From Multifurca ochricompacta (lineage: Eukaryota; Basidiomycota; Agaricomycetes; Russulales; Russulaceae): DNA of 64,000 nucleotides. The DNA lies in NCBI GenBank assembly GCA_022496185.1, contig WTXG01000157.1:1-64000 (forward strand), written 5' to 3'. Positions within the stretch are counted from its first letter, which is position 1. Each line of letters starts with the position of its first letter. Shown piece by piece: positions 43,965-54,860 of this stretch. The translations under genes and the position numbers were made by a program. The notes under the pieces were generated by a model. That model saw nothing but the letters and a program-made list of their open reading frames with translations. It did not search any database and was not told where the DNA came from.

Positions 43965-44466
43965 TAGTGATGTGCCTGGCCCGGCTCAAAGCCGGAAGCC
44001 GGGCCAAGCCGGGCCTGTTTGGGCCGGGCCAAGCCAGGCCGTTGTGACGGCCCAGCAAGGGCTTTGGCCCGGCTCAGAGAAGCTAAAAGCCAAAGCCGCC
44101 GGCTCAGGCCGCGGCTTTCAACAGCACATACAAGTGCAATAGCAATCGTCAAAATCAGTAGAAATCTGATCACAAAGTGGTTGATTTGGGTCACGTGATC
44201 ATGTTTATTGCGGCATTTCAAACTTTTTCTTCGATATAACTTTGCAATACGTAACACACTAAGTCATATTTGGATTAGCTGAACTATAACTACTAGTTAT
44301 ATGTCATAAAATTTTCTCTACCAAAAGCCGCGGCTTGGGCCAAGCCGGGCCAGGGCCAAGCCGTCTGTGACGGCTTTGGCTCGGCCCAGACTTTAGGAAA
44401 GCCGGAGCCGCCTCAGGCCAAGCCAAAGCCGCGGCTTTTGGGCCAAGCCGGGCCGGAACATCACTA
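43965..44466. mobile_element. GC-rich hAT MITE (502 bp), 8-bp TSD GATCTGTA
   Basis: The ends TAGTGATGTGCC and GGAACATCACTA form inverted repeats inside GATCTGTA at 43957-43964 and 44467-44474. Both subterminal regions are dense in GGCCCGGC / AAGCCG motifs and could fold into long hairpins. No coding capacity. Other copies: 9903-11860 and 53740-54023. Confidence 0.93.
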
Positions 44467-44474
44467 GATCTGTA

Positions 44475-44720
44475 ATGTATAACTGTGTGGGTTTTAGTTG
44501 CACTTGTATAAAATGAGACCAGAATAAAATGAAAATGGAAATATAAAATGCATCAACTCTTCTGAACATAAAACCATAATTTTGCAGTAATCTTGAGTAG
44601 CCGAATGAACACAGCAATAATCTTGTGTCCAAGTGTGATCTTGACACTCCTAAGATCCTTCTCCTCTGGCCGGGCCGGTCTGTCCGGAATGCGCAATGCA
44701 GCAAATGATCCCTGGGAAAA
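44475..44720 (-). repeat. Diverged remnant of the hAT-like composite body
   Basis: Segments such as TCTTGAGTAGCC, AATGAACAC and TTGTGTCCAAGTG occur in the same order as in the bodies at 6280-6360 and 19640-19740. The ends are not preserved. It forms the boundary between the transposon cluster and the first host gene. Confidence 0.5.
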
Positions 44721-44858
44721 CGGTGTCAGTTGCCAGGTAAGTAAGGGGGGGCATGGAAAACATGAGAATGAATCATAAAATTGAAGAATTGAATGAATTT
44801 CATTTTAATTGAAATAATGAACACAGATAAAGCAACCAAAATCAAATTCATGTCCTAT

Positions 44859-46846
44859 TCAGAACCTAAATCCGCCAGTGAGGTTCATAACATTCCCAGG
44901 ATCGATCACCCGCCTTAGTCTCCGTAGCCTATCCACGTTATTTCCGTACATGGCCTCCAGCGGGGTGTCGAATAATGCGTAGTTCGGATATACCACCGCA
45001 TTAGTCACATTCTGACCTTCCCTCAGGGCTGCCGCATGCAGATTGTCTGCCGCCTGCCGTAATGAGCCCACCATGACCTGGTCCAAAGAGGAATTAGACC
45101 ACTTTAATCCTATCCCGGATGGGAAGTAGATTTGTGAACGATTGGGCGGGTAGGCGGATGGGGTGCCATGGCTAAGCAGGCCACTGGTGAAATAATCAAT
45201 CGCAACTAATACCTGTACTTCCGGGTCAAGTTGAGTTAGCCGACGGCCCCAAAACTAGTACAGAATTAGTTATCACGTATAAAAAACGTTGGAAGATAGT
45301 CGTACAATAACTTCATCAACTGAGTCATTGATAAAGGAGGTCGAATACTCTGTGGGTCCGAATCCACATGCGATGCCACTTAAATGAGTGCCAAATGAGA
45401 ACCGAATTCGATATACCAAGTCCTAAACATCGCTCACCGCACGTCGGGAGAAATGGTTGTGGAAGCTTGGCTCTTAACAAGATCCGAGAACGACCTCGTG
45501 GACAAGTCCCTTTGAACTGGGATGTTGATAAAATCATCGAAAATTCCTGGCGGAGGCACGGGGCCGTCGTAGAATACCGAGGTCGTCGTAAGAACCTATA
45601 GAGTGCACGAACATTCAATCCTAGCCGCCGCCACAAGTGATGATGTCTGGACGCACATCTCCAGAAGTGTAAATAAACGTGGGGATGGCAACAGCCTTCG
45701 GATCTGTCACGGTTGTAAACTTTGCGACAGCATTTTTGGACGCTTCTAACTGATCCGCTCCCCACGTAACGATACCGCCCTAAATTCGACAGCGCGTGAA
45801 AACCCATACCACCAAAGTAGTAAAAGAGAACTAACCCAGACTTCCCCTTGTGGAAACGACTTGAGCGTGAATTTGGTCACAATTCCCTGGAGAACGACAA
45901 TGACGTAAACCTCGTATTGGTTTAGATTTCATATTGGCTTACAAAGTTGTTGCCACCACCCTAGAGATTGAGAAAGTCAGACTAACAAACTAGCAACATG
46001 ACTGCCTTCGCTTACCCTCAGACCGAACCACAGATCCTCATCGTCTGCTGTCACCTTTTTAAATGTCCCATTCGGCAACACAAGGTCGTAAGACACCACA
46101 TTGTCAATTCCAAGTCCATATTGGCTGGCTATGAAAGAGTATCCTGTATAACCACGCATCATATGAGCCACCCTTCCTATGGATGCGGGCAATTTTTACA
46201 TACCACCACCAAGTAATAATCCACCAACGCCAACACCAGGTACGCGTCCACCGGCCACAGTCAAATTAAATGCGGATAGTTGCTGATAGACGTTGTCCCA
46301 CGTCAGGCCAGACCCGAGATCAACCGTGCAGGCGTCGGCATTGACATTGACGGCGTTGAAACGTGTCATGGCGATCTGAACGCCAGGAGTGGATGAGAAA
46401 CCAGGGTTACCATTATGTCCACCACTCTTGACCGCAAATGGCGTGCGCGTTCGTCCAATGATTTTCAACTGTGACGTCGGTCAACATCGTGTGGTAAAGA
46501 TATTTCGACAATAATTCGACGCACGATCACGCTCACGTCCTCCACCGAATCAGGTTCAACGGAACATGTAGAAGCTTGGGTGGCCGAAAAGAACTGGTGT
46601 CGGTTGTCGGAAGTATATTGAGGTGCGGCTTTTTCCGCAGGTGCATGTCAGAGTGTGAAGGTGTCGTTGACGACATGGTAGACACTTACAAGGGGGGAAG
46701 ACTTGTGACGCGTTCGACACTGCTGAGGCAATTTGGCTGCAGACAGCTTGGAAGTTTCCGGGGCTCGAGTCTTTCATTGAGAGTCCAGGAAGGCCATTGA
46801 CGAGCGGTGTACTCAAGAGAACGAAAGTAAATGGGGTCCAAAACAT
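44859..46846 (-). CDS. Secreted FAD-linked oxidase of the berberine-bridge (BBE-like) family
   Basis: Exons by GT-AG splicing: 46846-46690, 46628-46525, 46468-46204, 46143-46016, 45960-45943, 45886-45836, 45779-45657, 45595-45438, 45378-45288, 45254-44859; total 1491 nt, 496 aa. The start MFWTPFTFVLLSTPLVNG is a signal peptide. The FAD-binding domain contains SGGHNGNPG, whose His is the usual covalent flavin site, and VGVGGLLLGGG. The second, cysteinyl flavin residue of bicovalent members is replaced (GGRVPGVG), so single attachment is likely. The C-terminus YPNYALFDTPLEAMYG...DPGNVMN is the BBE domain. Such enzymes oxidise alcohols, sugars or alkaloid-like substrates; the substrate here is unknown. 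Exon 5 is only 18 nt and encodes GGGNNF. Several donors are GTGCGT. Confidence 0.9.
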
Positions 46847-46918
46847 GGTGTTCAAGTCGCTGCTGGGTGCAGTTGCATGTCTGTGCTGGCATTGTCTCTT
46901 GTTGTTATTGATGAACAC

Positions 46919-48322
46919 ATCTTAAAAGGGTTTTAGGTAGTGGATAAGTTCAGTTTATGTGATTTGTTTTATTTGAATTCAGTTTATGTGATCAAAACTA
47001 TTTATTTATTTAGGTAGCGTGAAGTGAACGCATACAAAGTAACGACCTTTTATACTACAAATTAGCATGAAAAATACAAAGTAAGTTTTCCTATTTACTT
47101 GTCAAGATACTAAGGACACGCAATGTGGAATTGTCTCTGAATCAAATCAGTTAATTGATTTATCTTATTAGGCACAATCTTAAGATCGACCCGGGAGTCT
47201 GGCTGTCTGGTCGCTACCGGCCCGTCTCAGCTGCTAATCTCAAGGCAAGGAGAGCAAGGACAGTCTGGTCCTTGAAAGTCATTTGCTGGATTGAGCTTGG
47301 TGAGATGACGACTAACCCTGCAATAGTATCCGGATGCCAGCGCTGACTGACACAATCCCGCTATGGCACGCATAGCAAACAAGGGCCATCATAACGAAGT
47401 AAAGAGGCGGAGGCGATTGAGACCGGACATTGAGATTCAATTCAAGTTTTGGCGCTTACCCTCAACTAACTAATTCAATTTATTCTAGTTCCAGGACTGA
47501 CTCCCTCCCTCCCTTTTTCCGAGTTATGGGTTCCCAAGGACGGGCGCCTTTCCATAGATTTGCCCTTAGACTATGTCAGCGGACTTAGCACCCCGGGACT
47601 CCGAGAGTAAACGTGATGATGGTGACGATGACTTTGAGCTCCCCAGTTCCTCGCCAGCTCTCCAACCTCTTGCACCTATTGACATATCCTGACTCCAGAT
47701 CTAAATCGCATGCCAGACCAATGTGGCCAGGGAAGGACAACAGCAGCAAGCGAACACGATGGCGGCAGACAAACAAAGTCACAAAGTCACAAGGTCATAA
47801 AGTCACAATCCGAACCACCACTGCGGAGAAGTGTAAACCCTCAACGTGGCCATACTGAATGGGAATGGGAAAGAAAAGCGGTCTGTGGAACGTGTAGTGG
47901 GGGATAGAAAGAACGATAGAAAGTGAAAGTCAAACTGTGCCTGTGTCCCTGATCTCCAGGGTTGGGCTTCCCCGGTCACGGTCAATAGCTTTTTTATCCC
48001 CGTGAATGGTCAAATGCGTCCCGAACTTCTGTACTACCTCCAATCACAATCAAATCCTCTCTTTTTCGAACAATTGAATAGGTAGTTCTTTGAAGTCTAA
48101 CGGTACTTCTTCTCAGACACTCGCCGCCAACTGCCTTCTTTCAGGTCATTGTGAGCCCAATTCATCATTCTACACCGGCCGGCTGCACTCCCAAGTTTAA
48201 GGTGGCTGTCAGATGCTCCGAGTTTTACATAACATCTATTACAATGGCGCCGAAGTCTGTGGTGCCGAAGTCTTCAGTTTGATCATTTTATAGGCAGACA
48301 CACTGACGTATTCAGGTTGGTG
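46919..48322. other. Intergenic region upstream of the oxidase
   Basis: No ORF in any frame shows a recognisable domain. It should contain the oxidase promoter (from 46847 upward). A direct repeat of AGTTTATGTGAT lies near 46950-46992, and CACAAAGTCA-type repeats near 47775-47810. Confidence 0.4.
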
Positions 48323-49178
48323 GTGGGGGTGGCACCCGTAACGCCTCGTCCAGCTGTTCCTGTCCCTGACATCACAGTTCTAGGCCACCATCACACCTCA
48401 GTTGGCGGGTCGATCTCGCCTCCGAGTCCCCTCCTCCAGGTTCATTGACCTATCTCGATCAAAAGATCGAAACGGGGTGTTTTAACAAGTCGGTCAGATA
48501 ATATTACACCCAATTCTGCGACGCAGTTGATGAGACACCATACCATGACGCCTATTGCAACATCGATTTAAACTTGGCCTGCACTTAGAAGGAAGCGAGG
48601 AAGAGCACGCAAAACTCCTGTTATCTGGCACCCGCAAATGTGACTTTAGGGTGACCATTTTGTTGAGCCGGTAACGGATCAGAGTTGGCCGGACCGGATC
48701 AGAGGTGACCGGAGTTGCCGGTGCAAGACGGAGTTAAGTGGACATTGTAATATACCTACTGACATTCACTCGTTTACTATGATTACTTATGATTAAAGAT
48801 ACAATCCTTTATGACCATAGCACAGCACACTCTTTACAGTATTTAAGGACATTATTTCTGTAGTGTACACTTCAGTTTTGACCATTCACAACTGAAGTGA
48901 GTATTTACTTAGATTATCTTTACCACGCGTATAGCTAACATTACTCGCGTAGTTATCTTGCTACCCGTTTAGGTAAAGACTAATTAATATACAGTTTTGA
49001 CCATTCACAACTGAATTATCTTGCTACCCGTTTAGGTAGCGCTTATCTAACCTCAGCTGCGTTTCCACACATTTTCACACAGTATGAAAAGAGAGTATCA
49101 GAAGTGAAGGAAAACAATAATATTCATCAAGTTGGGCAACATGCACAAGTCAATCCACTGCCAACGGAGGAGCCCATA
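48323..49178. repeat. Old dispersed repeat, copy 2
   Basis: 48323-48660 and 49070-49178 match 4496-4740 and 5241-5450. The copy is interrupted by its own solo LTR at another position than in copy 1. It encodes nothing recognisable. Confidence 0.7.
48661..49069 (+). mobile_element. Solo LTR (409 bp), TSD CATTT
   Basis: The ends are TGTTGAGCCGG and GCGTTTCCACA, with CATTT at 48656-48660 and 49070-49074. A GTATTTAAGG box near 48838 precedes the stem-loop CACTTCAGTTTTG...CACAACTGAAGTG (about 48869-48900), and the hairpin unit is repeated at about 48990-49015. Confidence 0.93.
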
Positions 49179-49952
49179 TATACTTTTTTTTTCGCGGGAA
49201 CATAACATTTTATGAAAGTACGACCATGGACATCAGGAAGATTATAAAATGCTAGGATGACTAGAATTACCAGCGCTAGACACCCTTACCATTCTAGGCA
49301 GTTTATGTTGGTTTTGTTATTGGGGTTGGTCACCCGTTACACAAGCTGCTGGTGAAACATACAGTAGAAGTAGAATTAAGATACCTCTACTAGTACAGTT
49401 GCACAATTCCTGCTTCAACAATTTGGCCTTCCATTTCAATTAAAAATTCCAACCTTTTCGTCTTCGGCTATTCTGTCCTTTCCCCTCACCCTGAATAGGA
49501 TGACTGCCGAGTATGCCTGACATTGCTAAGGCTGGCATGAACTTCCTTCATTGAACACACGGTAATGTAATCCATTCCTCATTACTATATTCCGGTCGTC
49601 GTTTTGTGGAGAACGCGATGTCACGATGTCCTGATATCACATGCGCGTCCTGAACCTGTACATTCCATTTCTCTCTCGCTACTGCTGTACGTACACCTTT
49701 CCATTTTCAAAAAGGAAAGCAAAAGAACAAAAGAACAAAAGGCAATAACATTTTGTAACCACCATGCTAAGCAGATGAGTCCTCCAAAAGTTTCTTCTTT
49801 GTCTTGCACACATCAGGTTCTACTTTGATCCGTCCTCCAAACCTCCTTTACAAAATGGGCGAACCTTCCTCGCGCGCGGGTACATATAATAACGTCATGT
49901 CATTCGTTGGCCAACCAGTTACACCACCCCCCACCCCCCCTTTCTTTCTTCT
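49179..49952. other. Intergenic region downstream of the NACHT gene
   Basis: Contains a poly-T run at 49187-49193 and a C-rich run at 49924-49940. Short ORFs around 49604-49828 on both strands have no recognisable domain. Confidence 0.4.
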
Positions 49953-52167
49953 TCAATTCTTACCCCGCTGATCCAGCAGTTCCGCGATCTTGTTATGACC
50001 ATATGCCAACGCCACCTGCGTCGGCGTGCGGTACTGATCGTCCCAATTGGTCTTCTTTAAAGCCCCCAACTGCAACAAAACCTCCACAACGCCCAAATGG
50101 CCCCTCGCCGCCGCCGCGTGCAGCGGCGAGCCAAACGCACCGCCAACCACGCTTATGTCATCCGGACGTTTCTCCGCCAGGTGTTCCACCAGACGTGGGA
50201 ACCCACACAAGGCGGCGTAATACAGTGAGGACGCGGCCGGCGTCTCCGGACTCTCCGTCGGCATCGTCCCCCGCTCAGGGTTATCGATGTCGTATAACCA
50301 TATCCACGCTTTGAAGATAGGCAGATCTGGATTGAACAGTCGCTCCAATCCCAATCGGACCTCTTCCCTCTCCGCCACTTTCCCGTATTGCGTGTGATGC
50401 ACCCAATGCTCCGCTGCGTAGTTTGCCATCGTGAAGATCTTGACCGACTCCCGATTCAGCGCCACGGGTAACTTCTCGTCAAAGTGGAGGAGCGAGCTGA
50501 TGCACGTCAACGCAGAGACAGCGTGCGAGTCCTCGAGGTTGATACGATAACGTGGGATCTTGACCTGGTCGTGGGCTGCTAAGATCCGCTCAGAAAACAA
50601 CCAGTCCGGCACAGTTACGTGCGCGAACTGCACGGTAGGGACGCCGTTGATATTGTCTATGGTCACCAGATTGTGGCATACCGTGAAGATGTCCGCGTCC
50701 GGAGTCTCCGGGTGCCAGATCGCCTCGTATTTCGGTGTCGTTCCCGTATCGTAATCAATCGTGAGGATCTCTGAAAGTTCGTCGACCAGAAGCGGGCGGA
50801 CACTGGCGGCAAGAAATTGAAACATCCGATGAGCGTGTTCCCAGTTCTCGTTTGGGACACGCTGCATCACGCGTGCATAGGTCCCATCGAGAGACGGGTC
50901 CATCCGTTCGAGAACCCGTTGAACTGTTGCGGGTAGACAGCCAGGTAGAATTTTGATCTGACAGATAATCCATTGCCATCTATTTTTCAGGGTTAAGTAT
51001 TTAAATATCTTTAATCTACCAGTCTGATACGACCACTCACGATCCTGCAGCCTTTTCGGAAAGTATCTCCCAAGTGGAGACCCTGTCTTCGTATCTCCAT
51101 CTTCGCATCCTACTGTTTTCTTGGATACGCCACTGGATGTATGAAATTATATCGTCCAAGTGTTCTTGGTTTTCATGAAGCGACAGGCTATGAGAAGCGA
51201 GAGGGTGAAGGATATTATGGATGTCTTGTTCTGGAAGACTGGTAGCAAAGATGCGTAGATCTTGGCGTTTCAAGTCAACCAGCTCGCTGACGACATTCAC
51301 CACGTCGCGTGGTGATTCTGCGGTGCTTGAGAGTCCTTCATCCAGTGCATCGATTATGAAGTACGTTGTGCCATTCCCGGGGAGTGTGAGCAGTTCTTTC
51401 AAGGACTGTAGGAGTGTGTCGTCGCTGGGCTGCTGTGTGCCATTCCCATGCTGTGTATACAAGCTGTGGAGAACGCTGCGGCGAGAGTCGGACTGAGCGG
51501 CGAGCTGGATCAGGAGGGAGGAGAGCGCGTTGCGGACGCGCCGCTTCGCAGGATCGCGAAAGTCGCAATAGAAATATGCCAAGGAGGCTGATTCCTGTGC
51601 GCTTAATGACCGCAAGACCTCGATAATCGCAGAACTGGTCAAAAGTTGACATTCGACCCTTCAATAACGATTGTAGGCTGTCTGGTGCTCACTCACGTAA
51701 GGATAGTCTTTCCAGCTCCCGCTGCATAAGAAAAGAAAAGAAAGGGACATGAAATGAACAAAGGCGGGAAACACAAACAAATGATGACGACACGGGCTTA
51801 CTTTTACCATGCACCCAAAACAGAGAACCATTGTTTTTCCACGCGTTGAAGGAATCCCCCTTGATTAACCACTGAGAACTTTCGACGTAGTGAGCCGTGT
51901 GTGCGATCCCGTGATTGGTGGATGGATCTGGAGGGGAGAGCCAGTTCTGATAATTCTTTACTTTTTCACCTGCGAAAAAGATAGCACATCAGTTTTCCCA
52001 AAAGGAAAACAATGGTTCGGCCTGAGACACCTATACTCACTCAACTCGGGGCTGAGAAGGGGTTCGAAATGAGGAGGGGGTGGATCTGTGATTGGATCCT
52101 GGGGTACTGGCTGTTGCTGTGGCTCAGACTGGGATTGGGATTGGGGTTGTGGCTCAGATGAAGACAT
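49953..52167 (-). CDS. NACHT-domain STAND NTPase with C-terminal ankyrin repeats
   Basis: Exons 52167-52041, 51969-51802, 51721-51697, 51634-51041, 50979-49953; total 1941 nt, 646 aa. A Gln/Ser/Pro-rich N-terminus (~50 aa) leads into the fungal pre-NACHT region (NYQNWLSPPDPSTNHGIA...GSLFWVHG), Walker A GKTGAGKT, the family motif YFYCDFRD, and Walker B YFIIDALDEG. The C-terminus has two to three ankyrin repeats (SPLHAAAARGHLGVVEVLL, TPTQVALAYGHNKIAELL). Fungal proteins of this NLR-like type act in non-self recognition and programmed cell death. No known effector domain is visible at the N-terminus, so this may be a bare receptor. Walker A lies on a 25-nt exon. The stop follows GGTAAGAATTGA, which could instead be a donor; a longer C-terminus cannot be excluded. 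Confidence 0.88.
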
Positions 52168-53013
52168 AGCGGGTAGAGGTATTATGGAGGAGGGGATGCT
52201 CACAAAGGAGATGAGGAGTGATAAGGATCAAAGTACAAGAGATGGGGGAGGGGGGGGGCGCAGAGTTGAAGGAGACGCACTGATCAGTCGCACGCACGGC
52301 CTTGTTTCCAAGTCCGCTAAGACAGATAGTCGCCCAAAGAACTCATATTATTGGGTTTTTGAATATATAGTATGCCAGATATGGTGCAGATGATAGACGC
52401 GCGGGGCGACCCAGGTCAGGAAACCAATACCTTAGCTGTAACAGACAGGTTAAGACCATGGCTGAACGTTTGACTCAGACTCTTTACAACCATAGGTTTT
52501 CGAAAACGATGGAAGAGGCGAAAATGCTATGTATTGGTATTACAATGGAAATATAGTGAGGACTCAGGGCCTAGGGGATTGATGGATGATGGATGCACGA
52601 AGCATGAACCTCTTGATAAGATTTCATCACTAAAGACCGGAGTTTCCCGCGCCGTGCTCTCTGGCAGAACCGGCACCAGTTCGCTTAGCGTTCGTGTATC
52701 AAGCAGAGCCAGCGCTCTATCCGTTCATCGATTCATCAATCAATCAATCAACATCAACCAATTCATTACAATTAATTCGGGTAAAATAACGTGAAACCAT
52801 CATCAAGCCACTGCAACTCGAACCTTCATTGACTACTGCGTAGTTAATAAACAAAACGAAATCTACAATCCTCAAAAATTCCGCCGAAGCGCCAACAATA
52901 TAAACAAAAAGAATTCTCTTTTGAGCTACATTTGCAAGGTTTCAGAGAAGGAACAAGGCTACAAAAACATTGTCCCCCTTTCGTGCTATGCGACGCTCTG
53001 GCACGTGCTATCG
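52168..53013. other. Intergenic region upstream of the NACHT gene
   Basis: Presumed NACHT promoter near 52170-52400. No convincing ORF. A TCAATCAATCAATCAAC microsatellite lies at about 52736-52752. Confidence 0.4.
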
Positions 53014-53295
53014 TCAGAACGGACTCTGGTTCTCTGATCTTTGAGCAATTTCCAAGAATGCGCTACAAACCTCGTCTGACGACTTTTTAAAGTCGCATAC
53101 TGCACGATCTGTGCTCAACCCAACCACAGAGCGTGTCAATCGTGCTGAGGGATAATCTGAAGCGACGATGTATTGGTAAGCATGCGACGACGAATCAATT
53201 ACTAGCATATCACCCTTTCGAAAGAAAGGACTCCAATTCCTGTTCCGACAATAATCTCGCGCATGGTTGGGGAAGGAATGACTGGAAGTTGTCAT
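53014..53295 (-). CDS. Possible small hypothetical protein (93 aa)
   Basis: An uninterrupted ATG-to-stop frame starting MTTSSHSFPNHARDYCRNRN. No domain, signal peptide or membrane segment is recognised. It is alone between the NACHT gene and MITEs, with no supporting intron. It may be a chance ORF. Confidence 0.25.
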   Translation of the reverse strand: MTTSSHSFPNHARDYCRNRNWSPFFRKGDMLVIDSSSHAYQYIVASDYPSARLTRSVVGLSTDRAVCDFKKSSDEVCSAFLEIAQRSENQSPF

Positions 53296-53416
53296 CGTGC
53301 TAGCAGAAGATATTATGTTCCTTTCAAGAAGGGATGTTAAGGGGACTATATTTTGCCGCGCGAAGTACCGATGGATTTGATCCAGAGCCGTAACCTAAAT
53401 CCTTTATCAGTCGGTA

Positions 53417-53545
53417 GCCGCGCACTTAGGCAAAGCCTTGACGCGCGTAATAAACATGATTTTAGAATTAAAAAAAAAATAGTGGTTGTTTTTTTGAATC
53501 GAGTTTCATTGACACGCTTGCAAGGCCGAGCCTAAGTTGCGCGGC
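53417..53545. mobile_element. Small TA-flanked MITE (129 bp)
   Basis: The ends GCCGCGCACTTAGGC and GCCTAAGTTGCGCGGC are inverted with one indel, flanked by TA at 53415-53416 and 53546-53547. The imperfect repeat extends for about 25 bp into CAAAGCCTTG/CAAGGCCGAG. An A-rich centre AAAAAAAAAATAGTGGTT recurs at about 53668-53685 outside the element. Confidence 0.65.
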
Positions 53546-53739
53546 TATCTAGTACAAAGGGTCCCCTAGTAGCTACTGTAAATGTATTAGGGCAGAGCCC
53601 CATTGAAAAAACCCCGGGGGGAAAAGTAAAAGTGATGAAGTTTGGTTGGTTAAATGAGGCAAGGGCAAAAAAAAAAATAGTGGTTACTGAGCACCGAGGC
53701 TTTTTTTATTTAGAAAGAAAACTAGTCGCATGCAAGGCA

Positions 53740-54023
53740 TGGCCCAAGCTGTGGCTTTTGGCAGAGAAAATTTTATGACATATAACTAGTAGTTATAGTT
53801 CAGCTAATCCAAATCTCCAAACTCCAAATCCGACTTTGGTGTGTTACATATTGCAAAGCTATACGCGATAAACATGATCACATGACCCAAATCAACCACT
53901 TTGTGATCATATTTCTACTGATTTTGACGATTGCTATTGCACTTGTATGTGCTGTTGAAAGCCGCGGCCTGAGCCGGCGGCTTTGGCTTTTAGCTTCTCT
54001 GAGCCGGGCCAGGCACATCACTA
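53740..54023. mobile_element. GC-rich hAT MITE, truncated copy
   Basis: Colinear with the second half of 43965-44466 in inverse orientation, ending GGCACATCACTA at 54023; the other end is missing. A short duplication (CCAAATCTCCAAACTCCAAATC) lies near 53808-53830. Confidence 0.85.
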
Positions 54024-54860
54024 CTTATGTGAAAGCGTTGAAGTCTCGCAATAAGAAAGGAGGGGTACCCGTGAGGTGTGTATGGTCCACGACGACCCAT
54101 AAATCCCGGCTAGGTTTTCCATGTCAGTTGATATTGGTGACGATGGGGAGAAGCGGGCCATCTTTGCTCGCCCACTGAGAGAGGTTGTGCGTATGTATGA
54201 ATGGCGTGTGGTGAGTTGTGTGAACGAACTGAGCACCTGGACCTTGTTACAAATTTCCCTGGCCGGTCGCCTCGTGCAAACTTTTTCAGCCGACAGCTTC
54301 CATATGTGCGCTGAGTGCGCCGAGCCTTCGACATAATGAATTGAATCTCAGTCCCTCTTCGCCGAAGACGGACCCGAGAGCATGCGCAAGCGCGCTCCGC
54401 GCTGCACTAGATTGCTCTGATGGCGCTCTGACTCGGCTACACGGCCAATCTCTCGTATGGTTATGAAAACACGGATGATGATAATATGACAACCAAGTGA
54501 GCATTCAACAGAGGCAGAGAGTAGAGTCAGGCGTCAGACGGCTGGAAGGATGGTGCGGAAAACGAGTCGAGAAATCAGGATCCTTGGGCCAGGAAGTCCA
54601 GGAAAGTAGAGGATACAGAATACAACAATCAGAATCGGAATAGGTTACCAATCCCTTCTTCTCGCCGGTTCTTACATGCGCACTAACGATTCTAACTCAT
54701 TCTGTTACGGGGATTTGAAGATCCAGAAATGTAATAATTACTACATGAGGGCACCCTCCCAAAGATAAAGCCAGCTCCATGACAGGTCAAGAGGCTCCCC
54801 ATCCCAGCGCCTCATCCCAACCCTGAATATTCCCTGCATTTCGATACTGGAAAAGCCACC
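54024..54860. other. Intergenic region upstream of the terpene synthase
   Basis: ORFs on both strands at 54021-54336 lack recognisable domains. No regulatory element could be assigned. Confidence 0.35.

Noticed and set aside
45325..45807. 160-aa minus-strand ORF as a separate gene
   Set aside because: It runs through exons and introns of the FAD oxidase in the wrong frame; the spliced model keeps the family motifs and is a multiple of three.
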